This document shows positions 54,890-62,525 of a DNA stretch of 64,000 nt, piece after piece. The notes under the pieces are model-generated. The model saw only the letters and a program-made list of their open reading frames with translations, did no database searches and was not told the DNA's origin. Made by a program: the position numbers and the translations under genes. The stretch comes from Mycobacterium simiae (lineage in GTDB: Bacteria; Actinomycetota; Actinomycetes; Mycobacteriales; Mycobacteriaceae). Where the stretch lies: the NCBI RefSeq assembly GCF_010727605.1, contig NZ_AP022568.1, positions 3,968,001 to 4,032,000 on the forward strand, read 5' to 3'. Each line of letters begins with the position of its first letter. Within the stretch, counting starts at the first letter, position 1.

Positions 54890-55387
54890 CTAAGTTCGGG
54901 TGAACAGACCGACTGACGGGTCGTCTTGGCCGGGTTGACCACGCAGGGTGCCTCGGGTGCTGGGATGGGCGAAGTTCACCAGCGAGGGGTCATTCTGATA
55001 GGCCCAATCCGCGACGATGGTGCGCCGGTGAAACTTCCAGCGACCGTCGTGCCGCGCGTACTCGTCGAGGTAGCGGCCGCCGATCAGGACGTCGATGTCG
55101 TGTTCGGGACCGGCGAAGGTGTGGAAAACCAGGCAGTAGATTTCGCCGCGGGCAGCCTCGCCGTCGATCTCGAAGTTGGTCGTGGTGATGTTGTGTTGGG
55201 AGACACGCACATACGGTTGCGCCGCCTGCAATTGCGTGATGAATTGCTCGACGCCGCCCGCCGAGAACTCGCCGTGCGCGTCGGTCGCCTCGGGGTGGTA
55301 CAGGTCGCGCAGCGCAGCGTAATCGGCGCGGTCGACGGCCCGGCAATAGGCGGTGACAAGCGCGTGCAATTCGTCGCGGGCCAGCAT
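54890..55387 (-). CDS. SnoaL/NTF2-like protein
   Basis: About 165 residues from the ATG at 55387; GTG codons at 55411-55414 are alternatives and the open frame reaches 55540 into the promoter of the next gene. The cone-like fold is indicated by LHALVTAYCRAVDRADYAAL, YHPEATDAHGEFSAG and the closing YLDEYARHDGRWKFHRR. Members include polyketide cyclases and aromatic dehydrogenase-like proteins with a His/Asp pocket. The substrate is unknown. Confidence 0.8.
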   Translation of the reverse strand: MLARDELHALVTAYCRAVDRADYAALRDLYHPEATDAHGEFSAGGVEQFITQLQAAQPYVRVSQHNITTTNFEIDGEAARGEIYCLVFHTFAGPEHDIDVLIGGRYLDEYARHDGRWKFHRRTIVADWAYQNDPSLVNFAHPSTRGTLRGQPGQDDPSVGLFTRT

Positions 55388-55507
55388 CAGCGCCAACCGG
55401 GCCTCATCCACCACCAGGCCACGATAACTCGGTCGTTGCTGGTGAGTAGTGTGTCGAACACATAGGTCGTCGGTCTCAGGCGTGCGCCGAAAGGAAGGTC
55501 CTGGACA

Positions 55508-56110
55508 GTGAACACGACAGTGAAACTGTGGCTCGCCCAAGAACCCGAGGCCGACGCGCTGCTATCGCGCGACCCGCTGGCCCTGCTGATCGGGATGGTC
55601 TTGGATCAGCAGGTGCCCTTTGAGACCGCCTTTTCCGGACCGAAGAAGATCGCCGACCGGATGGGCAGCTTTGGCGCGGTCGAGATCGCCGACTACGATC
55701 CCGACAAGTTCGCCGCGTTGTGCTCGGAAAAGCCTGCGATCCATCGCTTTCCGGGTTCGATGGCCAAGCGGATCCAGACGCTGGCTCAAATCATTGTGGA
55801 CCGCTACGACGGCGACGCCGCGGGATTGTGGACCGCCGGTAACCCCGACGGCGAGGAGCTGCTGCGCCGAATCAAGGGGTTACCCGGCTTCGGCGACGTC
55901 AAGGCGCAGATCTTTTTGGCGCTGCTGGGCAAGCAGTACGGCGTCACCCCGAAGGGCTGGCGCGCGGCGGCCGGCCAGTTCGGGAAGGAGGGCACGCACC
56001 TTTCCGTCGCCGATATCGTCGACGCCGAATCGATGGGGCAAGTGCGTTCCTACAAGAAGCAGTTGAAGGCCCAGGCCAAGTCGGACAAATCCGCCAGATC
56101 GGCCCAGTAG
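55508..56110 (+). CDS. HhH-GPD superfamily protein (Rv1156)
   Basis: 200 residues. It begins LWLAQEPEADALLSRDPLAL and has a helix-hairpin-helix segment LRRIKGLPGFGDVKAQIFLA near residues 120-140, as in base-excision DNA glycosylases. The catalytic Lys/Asp pair of endonuclease III is not clearly placed, so activity is uncertain. The C-terminus is basic (KKQLKAQAKSDKSARSA). A direct repeat follows its stop codon. Confidence 0.82.
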   Translation: MNTTVKLWLAQEPEADALLSRDPLALLIGMVLDQQVPFETAFSGPKKIADRMGSFGAVEIADYDPDKFAALCSEKPAIHRFPGSMAKRIQTLAQIIVDRYDGDAAGLWTAGNPDGEELLRRIKGLPGFGDVKAQIFLALLGKQYGVTPKGWRAAAGQFGKEGTHLSVADIVDAESMGQVRSYKKQLKAQAKSDKSARSAQ

Positions 56111-56120
56111 GCGCTTGACG

Positions 56121-56150
56121 AGACGGCACTAGACGGCACTAGACGGCCCA
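56121..56150 (+). repeat. Short 10-bp tandem repeat after the HhH-GPD gene
   Basis: AGACGGCACT occurs twice in a row and a third time as AGACGGCCCA. The stop-codon context CGGCCCAGTAG of the upstream gene (56100-56110) is repeated just after it. Slippage or a small duplication explains the pattern. Confidence 0.7.
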
Positions 56151-56180
56151 GTAGTAGGTCACCAGAAGGGAAGGGCGGCA

Positions 56181-56327
56181 ATGAAGACACACCTGACCTG
56201 TCCGTGCGGAGAAGCCATCGTCGGAAAAGACGAGGATGAGCTGGTCGAGCTGACCCAGGCTCACCTGGCCAGCGTGCACCCGGGGCTGGAGTACGACCGC
56301 GACGCGATTCTGTTCATGGCCTATTAG
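56181..56327 (+). CDS. Small DUF1059-like Cys/His protein, 48 residues
   Basis: An ATG behind AGGGAAGGG opens 48 codons ending in TAG. The product starts MKTHLTCPCGEAIVGKDEDE and contains LTQAHLASVHPGL. The CPCG pair with the two later His residues resembles the small DUF1059 family, which may bind a metal. Codons are GC-rich at the third position. A strong hairpin follows 13 bp after the stop. Confidence 0.8.
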   Translation: MKTHLTCPCGEAIVGKDEDELVELTQAHLASVHPGLEYDRDAILFMAY

Positions 56328-56340
56328 CTCCGGAACAAGG

Positions 56341-56375
56341 CGAGCGCGCGTGTCGTGCGGTGACACGCGCGCTCG
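56341..56375. terminator. Bidirectional hairpin terminator
   Basis: CGAGCGCGCGTGTC (56341-56354) and GACACGCGCGCTCG (56362-56375) pair perfectly over 14 bp with a 7-nt loop. It lies between the convergent small DUF1059-like gene and the Ala/Pro-rich secreted protein gene. Confidence 0.85.
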
Positions 56376-56400
56376 CACCGGGGCAGGTGTTGGTTGGTTG

Positions 56401-57480
56401 TTAGGGCACCACGGTCGAGCCGATGGTGGGCAGGAACTGGCACTGCTTCTCTTTGGTCGTGACCTGTCCGAAGATCGTCGACATGATGCTGCCCGAGCCG
56501 GTGTCGGCGATCCCGGTCAATGTCGTCGGACCGTCCGGGTTGATGTCGGTCCGCGGTTTGAGCGTGACGGTGCCAGACTTGCCCGTGGTCAGGTTCACCC
56601 ACGTGACATTCAGCGGTAGCTTTTGCTCCGCCGCCGGCCCGGGGGTGCCGACCGCGGTGAACACGTAGGCGGTCTGGCCGGGTTGGGGACCGGGCAGCGG
56701 AATCGCGGCCGGTCCGGCGACCGAGAGCGCGGTGGCGATCGAACTGCTGCCATCCGCAAGGCAATTGCTGCCGATCGAGGGATACATGAAGTCCTGCGTA
56801 ATCGGGGCATTAGGACCGAAACCGGGAGCTGCGGCAGGGGCCGCGCCCGGCGCCGGGCCCGGACTGGGCGCGGGCGCCGGGCCGGGCACCGCTGCGGCCT
56901 CTGGGGCGGGTACGGCTGCGGCCTCTGGGGCGGGTGCGGCGGCCGGGACGGCGCCGGGAGCGGGACCCGGCGCGGCCCCCGGTGCGGGCGCGTGCGGTGT
57001 GCCGGCCGGGGGAGCGGCGATCGGGGCCGGACCCGCGGCGTGGGCCGGGTCGATGCCGGTGGGCAGGTGTGCTTCGGCGCCCGGCACGATGCCGGCCCCG
57101 GGCACATGCTCGGTGGGCGCGGCCTGCGGCGCCGGGGCCGCCGCGCCGGGAATCGGGGCGCCGGGTTCCTGCACGAACTGATTGACCGACGCCGCCACGT
57201 TCTTCGATTCGGTGGGCGCCGACGGGTTGTGGGTGAACGCCTGCGCGGCCGCCATCAACAGCTGGGTCGCTTGGCCGGGGTTGCCGGCCGCCTGCTGAAT
57301 GATGGGGCTCAGCTGCGATAACGCGGGCAGGCCCGGAAGTTGCTGAGCGGAATCGGGTGGTGGCGGTGTCGGCAGCGGCGCCGCCGGGTCGGCTGCCGCG
57401 TTCGGGCTCAGCCCGAACGCGGCAGCCGATGCCACGACAACAGCGGCCAAACCTTTGGACAGGTTCCAGGTGCTTTCCAC
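56401..57480 (-). CDS. Secreted Ala/Pro-rich protein (Rv1157c type)
   Basis: 359 residues. A signal peptide (1-31, AFGLSPNAAADP cleavage region) precedes an acidic Ala/Pro-rich segment from about residue 40 to 225. Inside it an 8-residue unit EAAAVPAP is repeated by a 24-nt direct DNA repeat. The C-terminal globular part (NAPITQDFMYPSIGSNCLAD onward) has two cysteines and is beta-rich. It is exported and probably sits in the envelope; the function is unknown. The paralogue-like secreted gene at 57546 has the same layout but no C-terminal domain. Confidence 0.83.
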   Translation of the reverse strand: MESTWNLSKGLAAVVVASAAAFGLSPNAAADPAAPLPTPPPPDSAQQLPGLPALSQLSPIIQQAAGNPGQATQLLMAAAQAFTHNPSAPTESKNVAASVNQFVQEPGAPIPGAAAPAPQAAPTEHVPGAGIVPGAEAHLPTGIDPAHAAGPAPIAAPPAGTPHAPAPGAAPGPAPGAVPAAAPAPEAAAVPAPEAAAVPGPAPAPSPGPAPGAAPAAAPGFGPNAPITQDFMYPSIGSNCLADGSSSIATALSVAGPAAIPLPGPQPGQTAYVFTAVGTPGPAAEQKLPLNVTWVNLTTGKSGTVTLKPRTDINPDGPTTLTGIADTGSGSIMSTIFGQVTTKEKQCQFLPTIGSTVVP

Positions 57481-57545
57481 GATGTCCTCGTCCTTCGGTA
57501 GTGGGTTAGCCGTTTAGTAGTTGGGTTTGGCGGTTAGTGGAGTGC

Positions 57546-58172
57546 TCAGGGCAGGGCGGAGAGCAGCGACGGCGGTGTCGCCGCCGACGGCGCGACCGGT
57601 GCCGCCGGGGTGGCGGCGGCCGGTGCCCCCGGGACGGCGCCCGTGGCCAGGGCCGTCAGGTCGCCCGGAAGCGACAGCTTCGGCGGCACGTTGAGCGGTA
57701 GGCCGGGCAGCGCCGGCATGTTGACGTTGGCCACCTGCGGAGTCGACGCCGGAGCGGCGGGCGCGGCTGCTGCCGGTGCCGACTGGCCCAACCCCGGAAT
57801 CGAGCTCAGCCCGGGAATGGTCGGGCTGGCCGCGGTCGGAGCGGTCGGCGTGGCCGGGGCCGGGGTCAGTCCGGGAATGGACGGCACACCCGCGGGGGCG
57901 GACGCCGCCGGCGCCTGAGCGGCCGAGGCCATGCCCGGGAAGGTGATGCCGGGGGCGGCCGGTGCGGCCGGCGGCTGGGCGCCGAGGGCGGTCGCGAGGT
58001 TCTGCAGAATCTGCGGGGCGTTTGCCGCCGAAGCGATCAACTGCTGCGGGATGTTCTGCACGGGGTCGGGAATTGGCGCCGGGTCGGCGTGGGCGATACC
58101 GCCCGTCAGTAGGGCGGCAGACGAACCGACGACAACGGCGGCGGCCTTCGCGAAAGTCCAGATGGTTGGCAT
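57546..58172 (-). CDS. Secreted Ala/Pro-rich protein (Rv1158c type)
   Basis: 208 residues from the ATG at 58172, the first Met followed by a signal peptide (MPTIWTFAKAAAVVVGSSAA, then HADP); the upstream frame lacks one. The mature chain is almost all Ala, Pro, Gly, Ser and Thr, with recurring PGL and IPGL turns. It appears to lack cysteines and a folded domain. It is the partner of the gene downstream. The role is unknown. Confidence 0.8.
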   Translation of the reverse strand: MPTIWTFAKAAAVVVGSSAALLTGGIAHADPAPIPDPVQNIPQQLIASAANAPQILQNLATALGAQPPAAPAAPGITFPGMASAAQAPAASAPAGVPSIPGLTPAPATPTAPTAASPTIPGLSSIPGLGQSAPAAAAPAAPASTPQVANVNMPALPGLPLNVPPKLSLPGDLTALATGAVPGAPAAATPAAPVAPSAATPPSLLSALP

Positions 58173-58378
58173 TGCTCCCCCAAGGGATCGACAACAGGTG
58201 ACGGATCCCGAAGCTACTTTGATGCTGGTGGGACTCAAGTGACACGTGTGGCATTTATTTGATCGTTACCGATACGAGCGGTGGCGGTGACCGCAGGGTT
58301 GCCGGAACGCCGACGAACCGCGACGGACGGTAAAGGCGGCGGTCACCGGCCCGCGGGCGCCATGACGGGCAGCGCACG

Positions 58379-59677
58379 GTGGTCGGCGCGGTCGCTAAAG
58401 TCGGGCGGATAGACACCACGTGGGCCGCTGCGGCGGCATCCGTCTCCCGGCGGCTGGCGAGTTCGATGAATATCGTCGCGCCGGTGTTGCTGGTCGTGAG
58501 TGTCGCTGCCCGGCTCGGCCTGACCTACCTGGGACCCAACGGCGCAAACTTCGTCGACCTGCACGTATACCTGGGCGGCGCGGCGGCACTGGACCATCCC
58601 GGCACCCTGTACAGCTACGTGTACACAGAGCACACGCCGGACTTCCCGCTGCCCTTCACCTATCCGCCGTTCGCGGCGATCGTGTTCTACCCCATGCACT
58701 GGCTGCCGTTCGGCCTCGCCGGGTTCTGCTGGCAGGTCGCGATGATCGCCGCGCTGTACGGCTCGGTGCGCCTCACTCAGCGCCTGCTCGGCGTTCCGGA
58801 CGGCGGCAGCCGGCGTGTCGCGATGGCCTGGACGGCGATCGCCATCTGGATCGAGCCGCTGCGCAACAACTTCGACTACGGCCAGATCAACGTCTTTCTG
58901 ATGGTGGCCGTGCTCTACGCGGTCTATACCTCGCGGTGGTGGTTGTCGGGGTTACTGGTGGGCGTGGCGTCGGGGATCAAGTTGACGCCCGCCATCGTCG
59001 GCGTCTACCTGATCGGCGTGCGGCGGTTCGCCGCCGCTGCGTTTTCGGCCGTCGTCTTCCTGTTGACCGTCGGACTGTCGGCATTGGTGGTCGGCGATCA
59101 GACCCGGTACTACTTCACCGCGCTGCTCGGGGACGCCCATCGAGTCGGCCCGATCGCCACGTCGATCAATCAATCCTGGCGCGGCGCCATCTCCCGGATC
59201 CTTGGCCACGACGCCGGCTTCTCGGCGCCGGTGCTGGCCGCCATCGCCGTCACGGCGGTCCTGGCCGTCCTGGCGTGGCGTGCCCTGGGGTCGACGGACC
59301 GGCTCGGCAAGTTGCTCGTCGTCGAGATGTTCGGGCTGCTGATGTCACCGATTTCCTGGACCCACCATTGGGTGTGGCTGGTGCCGTTGATGATGTGGCT
59401 GCTGCATGGCCCGTTGCGGGAGCATCCCGGCGCGCGGATCACGGGCTGGAGCTGGCTGGCACTCACGCTGGTCGGCGTGCCGTGGCTGCTGCTGTTCGCG
59501 CAGCCGAGCATCTGGCAGATCGGCCGGCCCTGGTATCTGGCCTGGGCGGGGCTGGCTTACACGGTCGCAGCAATGGCAACACTAGTTGTCATCGCCGTCT
59601 CGGGCAGGCGTGGCGTCGCGCCCGATCCGGTGCCGTCGCGCGATTCAGGCACCCGCGCCGCCCCGTCGCTGGGCTAG
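58379..59677 (+). CDS. pimE: Polyprenol-phosphate-mannose-dependent alpha-1,2-mannosyltransferase PimE
   Basis: 432 residues from a GTG at 58379, close to the 431 of Rv1159; an ATG at 58466 is an alternative. It is a GT-C/GT87 protein with about ten or eleven membrane helices. The catalytic Asp of the first periplasmic loop is Asp60 ([13 protein letters not shown]), equivalent to Asp58 of M. smegmatis PimE. It adds the fifth mannose of phosphatidylinositol mannosides on the outer side of the inner membrane. It converges on the pterin dehydratase gene with a 4-bp overlap. Confidence 0.93.
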   Translation: MVGAVAKVGRIDTTWAAAAASVSRRLASSMNIVAPVLLVVSVAARLGLTYLGPNGANFVDLHVYLGGAAALDHPGTLYSYVYTEHTPDFPLPFTYPPFAAIVFYPMHWLPFGLAGFCWQVAMIAALYGSVRLTQRLLGVPDGGSRRVAMAWTAIAIWIEPLRNNFDYGQINVFLMVAVLYAVYTSRWWLSGLLVGVASGIKLTPAIVGVYLIGVRRFAAAAFSAVVFLLTVGLSALVVGDQTRYYFTALLGDAHRVGPIATSINQSWRGAISRILGHDAGFSAPVLAAIAVTAVLAVLAWRALGSTDRLGKLLVVEMFGLLMSPISWTHHWVWLVPLMMWLLHGPLREHPGARITGWSWLALTLVGVPWLLLFAQPSIWQIGRPWYLAWAGLAYTVAAMATLVVIAVSGRRGVAPDPVPSRDSGTRAAPSLG

Positions 59678-59958
59678 CCCCCGACGATCCCGTTGATGTC
59701 GCGGGCCATCTCGATGTCGTTCTTCGTGATACCGCCCTCGGAGTGCGTGACGAGTGCGAAAGTCACTGTCCGCCAACGGATATCGATATCAGGGTGATGA
59801 TCCTTGCGCTCGGCGTGCTCGCCTACTCGGCGCACCGCGTCGATGCCGTCCAAGAAGCTGTCGAACTTGATCGAGCGGCGCAACGCGCCGTCGCTGCGCT
59901 CCCAGCCGTCAAGGCCGGGCAGGGCGGCGTCCACTTGTTCATCCGTCAGCACGACCAT
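59674..59958 (-). CDS. Pterin-4a-carbinolamine dehydratase
   Basis: 94 residues from the ATG at 59958 (AAGG site); the frame opens at 60000. The active-site motif is [18 protein letters not shown], with the two adjacent His residues. The family recycles tetrahydrobiopterin-like cofactors and in some bacteria acts in other roles such as molybdopterin metabolism. It is the Rv1159A equivalent. Its 3' end overlaps pimE by 4 bp. Confidence 0.88.
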   Translation of the reverse strand: MVVLTDEQVDAALPGLDGWERSDGALRRSIKFDSFLDGIDAVRRVGEHAERKDHHPDIDIRWRTVTFALVTHSEGGITKNDIEMARDINGIVGG

Positions 59959-60123
59959 GGGTAGCAAACCTTTCTGGACGAGAATTCTGACGGTAGCCAC
60001 GTTACGCTTTGAGGCCGGACAGTTTGACGCCGCCGCGTTCGGGAAAACGGCGTTGAACTAGGGGGATGGCCAGCTCGTGACTCACTAGATTGGCCCCGCA
60101 GCGCAGGGAGGCACGAAGCCGCC

Positions 60124-60990
60124 ATGACCGAAAATCTGACGCCGCACTTCGAGGACGTACAAGCCCATTACGACTTATCGGACGACTTCTTCCGGCTGTT
60201 CCTCGATCCGACGATGACCTACAGCTGCGCCTACTTCGATCGGCTGCAGAACATCACCCTCGAAGAGGCGCAGCTGCGCAAGATGGACCTCTCGTTGGGC
60301 AAGTTGGGCCTGCGGCCCGGCATGACACTGCTGGACGTCGGATGCGGCTGGGGCGGGACCGCGCGTCGCGCAATCGAGAAGTACGACGTCAACGTCGTCG
60401 GCTTGACGTTGTCCCAACACCAGGCCGCGCACGTTCAGCGACTGTTCGACGCGATGGACACCACCCGCAGCAGGCGAGTGTTGTTGCAGGGCTGGGAACA
60501 ATTCGACGAGCCCGCCGACCGGATCGTCTCCATCGGGGCGTTCGAGCACTTCGGCTACGACCGCTACGACGACTTTTTCGGCATGGCCTACCGAACCCTG
60601 CCCGACGACGGCGTGATGATGCTGCACACGATCACCATGTTGACGGCGCCGCAGATTCTCGAGCGCGGCCTGCCGATGACCGAGGAGCAGACCAGCTTCA
60701 ACGACTTCATCGCCCGCGAGATCTTCCCCGGCGGCCAGCTGCCGGCGATCGAGATGGTGGAGTTCCACGCCTCGAAGATGGGTTTCAACCTGGCCCGCCG
60801 GCAGTCGCTGCGGCTGCACTACGCCAGGACACTGGACCTGTGGGCCGACGCGTTGCAGGCCCGTCGCGATGAGGCCATCAGGATTCAGTCCGAAGAGGTC
60901 TACGAGCGCTACATGCGGTACCTGACCGGTTGTGCCCGGGCGTTCCGCGCCGGCTACATCGACGTGAACCAGTTCACCCTGCGCAAGTAG
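60124..60990 (+). CDS. Cyclopropane mycolic acid synthase-family methyltransferase
   Basis: 288 residues. It has HYDLSDDFFRLFLDPTMTYSCAYF at the N-terminus, split here as HYDLSDDFFRLF and PTMTYSCAYF. SAM motif I is LLDVGCGWGG, and IGAFEHFGYDRYDDFF is the region shared by CmaA/MmaA/PcaA. The C-terminal HYARTLDLWADALQAR is also family-specific. Such enzymes cyclopropanate or methylate mycolic acid double bonds. H37Rv has no family member between Rv1159A and mutT2, so the gene is an insertion or has been lost there. Confidence 0.88.
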   Translation: MTENLTPHFEDVQAHYDLSDDFFRLFLDPTMTYSCAYFDRLQNITLEEAQLRKMDLSLGKLGLRPGMTLLDVGCGWGGTARRAIEKYDVNVVGLTLSQHQAAHVQRLFDAMDTTRSRRVLLQGWEQFDEPADRIVSIGAFEHFGYDRYDDFFGMAYRTLPDDGVMMLHTITMLTAPQILERGLPMTEEQTSFNDFIAREIFPGGQLPAIEMVEFHASKMGFNLARRQSLRLHYARTLDLWADALQARRDEAIRIQSEEVYERYMRYLTGCARAFRAGYIDVNQFTLRK

Positions 60991-61066
60991 GGACCTCTCG
61001 CTGTCCGGGGCTCTCGGGGGGCTGTCGGGTCGCGGGCGCGTCGGTGCCGATCGGTTAACCTGCCGA

Positions 61067-61999
61067 ATGGCCTCGATACAGCTCTCCATGAGCATCCCCT
61101 CGTTTTCGGCCGAAGCGCAGGTCGATTGGGAGTACCTCACGGGGTGGGCGCAGCTGCTGGAGCGCTGCGGGTTCGACCGCCTGCTGGTCTCGGAACACAT
61201 CGCGTTCGGGACGAATATGGACGCGTACGCCGATCCCCGCCTCGGGGGCACCACCGGCGGTCGCCAACCGACCGGCCCGGACGGTCCCTGGCTGGAACCG
61301 CTGACGGTGCTGACCTACCTCGCGGCGCGCACCGAACGCATCCGCCTGGGCACCAACATCCTGCTCGCGGCGCTGCGCCCGGCCGCGGTTCTTGCGAAAA
61401 CCGTTGCCACACTTGATGTTTTGTCCGGCGGTCGGGTCGATCTCGGGGTGGGGGTCGGGTGGCAGCGCGAAGAATACGACGTGGTCGGAGTCGACTTCGA
61501 CAAGCGCGGCGCCATGTTGGATCAAACGCTGGACGTGTGCACGCGGCTGTGGCGGGAAAACGAGGTCAGCTACTCCTCGCCGTCGCTGACTTTCGACCGG
61601 ATCCATCAAATGCCCAAACCGGTTCAGCCGGGTGGCGTGCCGATCTGGGTCAGTGGAACGGTCAATCGCGCGGTCGCTCGCCGGCTTGCGCGCTTCGGAA
61701 AGTGTTGGATCCCTTGGGGTCAGGACGCCCGCGACCTTGCCGATGGCATTGGGCGGATGCGCGCCGCGGTCGAGCGGGCCGGGGGCGACCCGCACGGGTT
61801 CGGGGTGGCCGGTTCGCTTCGGGTGACCGGCGGCCCCGACGACCGGCCCGACCTGGCCGCTGTCGCCGCGGCTGCCGCGGCACTGGCGAAGGCCGGTGCG
61901 ACGGACCTGAGGTTGGCGCACTGGCCGGCGCGGTTCGGGACGGGCGAGCGCACCTTGTGCGACCTCGTCGACGCCGTGCGCGCCGCGGTGGACGGCTGA
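61067..61999 (+). CDS. LLM-class F420-dependent oxidoreductase
   Basis: A 310-residue luciferase-like monooxygenase fold. It has RLLVSEHIAFGTNMDAYADP near residue 38, LAARTERIRLGTNILLAALR near 85, and the family segment LDVLSGGRVDLGVGVGWQREEYDVV. In mycobacteria this group mostly uses F420. The substrate is unknown. mutT2 starts 6 bp after its stop, so they form one unit. Confidence 0.88.
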   Translation: MASIQLSMSIPSFSAEAQVDWEYLTGWAQLLERCGFDRLLVSEHIAFGTNMDAYADPRLGGTTGGRQPTGPDGPWLEPLTVLTYLAARTERIRLGTNILLAALRPAAVLAKTVATLDVLSGGRVDLGVGVGWQREEYDVVGVDFDKRGAMLDQTLDVCTRLWRENEVSYSSPSLTFDRIHQMPKPVQPGGVPIWVSGTVNRAVARRLARFGKCWIPWGQDARDLADGIGRMRAAVERAGGDPHGFGVAGSLRVTGGPDDRPDLAAVAAAAAALAKAGATDLRLAHWPARFGTGERTLCDLVDAVRAAVDG

Positions 62000-62005
62000 G
62001 CGGAC

Positions 62006-62410
62006 GTGCCCACCCAGATCGTCGTTGCCGCAGCTGTACTCAACGGCGGCACCGTGCTGTTGGCGCAACGGCTGCGTCCGCCGCAGTTGGCCGGCCGCTG
62101 GGAACTTCCCGGCGGCAAGGTTGCCCCCGGGGAGACCGAGCGCGCGGCGTTGGCTCGCGAGCTGGCCGAGGAGTTGGGCGTCGAGGCCGGTGACGTGCTG
62201 GTCGGTGAGCGGCTGGGCGACGACGTCGCGCTGAATGCGACAACGACGCTGCGGGCCTACCGGGTTCGCCTGGTCGCCGGCGAACCGCATCCGCATGACC
62301 ACGGGGCGCTGCGGTGGGTCACCGCGGCTGAATTGCCCGCGGTCGAGTGGGTGCCCGCCGACCGGGAATGGCTCGCCGCGCTGACCGAAGCTCTCACCGC
62401 TGGCTGCTGA
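62006..62410 (+). CDS. mutT2: Nudix hydrolase MutT2
   Basis: 134 residues starting at GTG. The Nudix box is complete: GGKVAPGETERAALARELAE followed by ELG, fitting GX5EX7REUXEEXGU. The size and place correspond to Rv1160 (MutT2), which hydrolyses CTP, dCTP and 5-methyl-dCTP. It directly follows the LLM protein gene. Downstream, after 115 bp, comes typA rather than the nitrate reductase operon. Confidence 0.92.
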   Translation: MPTQIVVAAAVLNGGTVLLAQRLRPPQLAGRWELPGGKVAPGETERAALARELAEELGVEAGDVLVGERLGDDVALNATTTLRAYRVRLVAGEPHPHDHGALRWVTAAELPAVEWVPADREWLAALTEALTAGC

Positions 62411-62525
62411 GGGTCCGCAGACCAGGCGCCGGCCGCGCGCCGGATCCGGATCGCGGCATCGACTGTCGTGCCGCGGTGAGCTGCCGGTTGGCCAACCAGA
62501 GCCCGCCGCTGCCACAATCACCGAC

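Noticed and set aside
55450..55469. TCGAACACATAGGTCG as a possible LexA box before the HhH-GPD gene
   Set aside because: Only the left half fits TCGAAC-N4-GTTCGA. The TGTGTCGAACACA palindrome at 55450-55462 is short and its significance is unclear.
56623..57321. A Gly/Arg-rich plus-strand frame of over 230 codons that looks PE_PGRS-like
   Set aside because: It is the complement of the Ala/Pro-rich secreted protein gene; no PE domain or start context is present.
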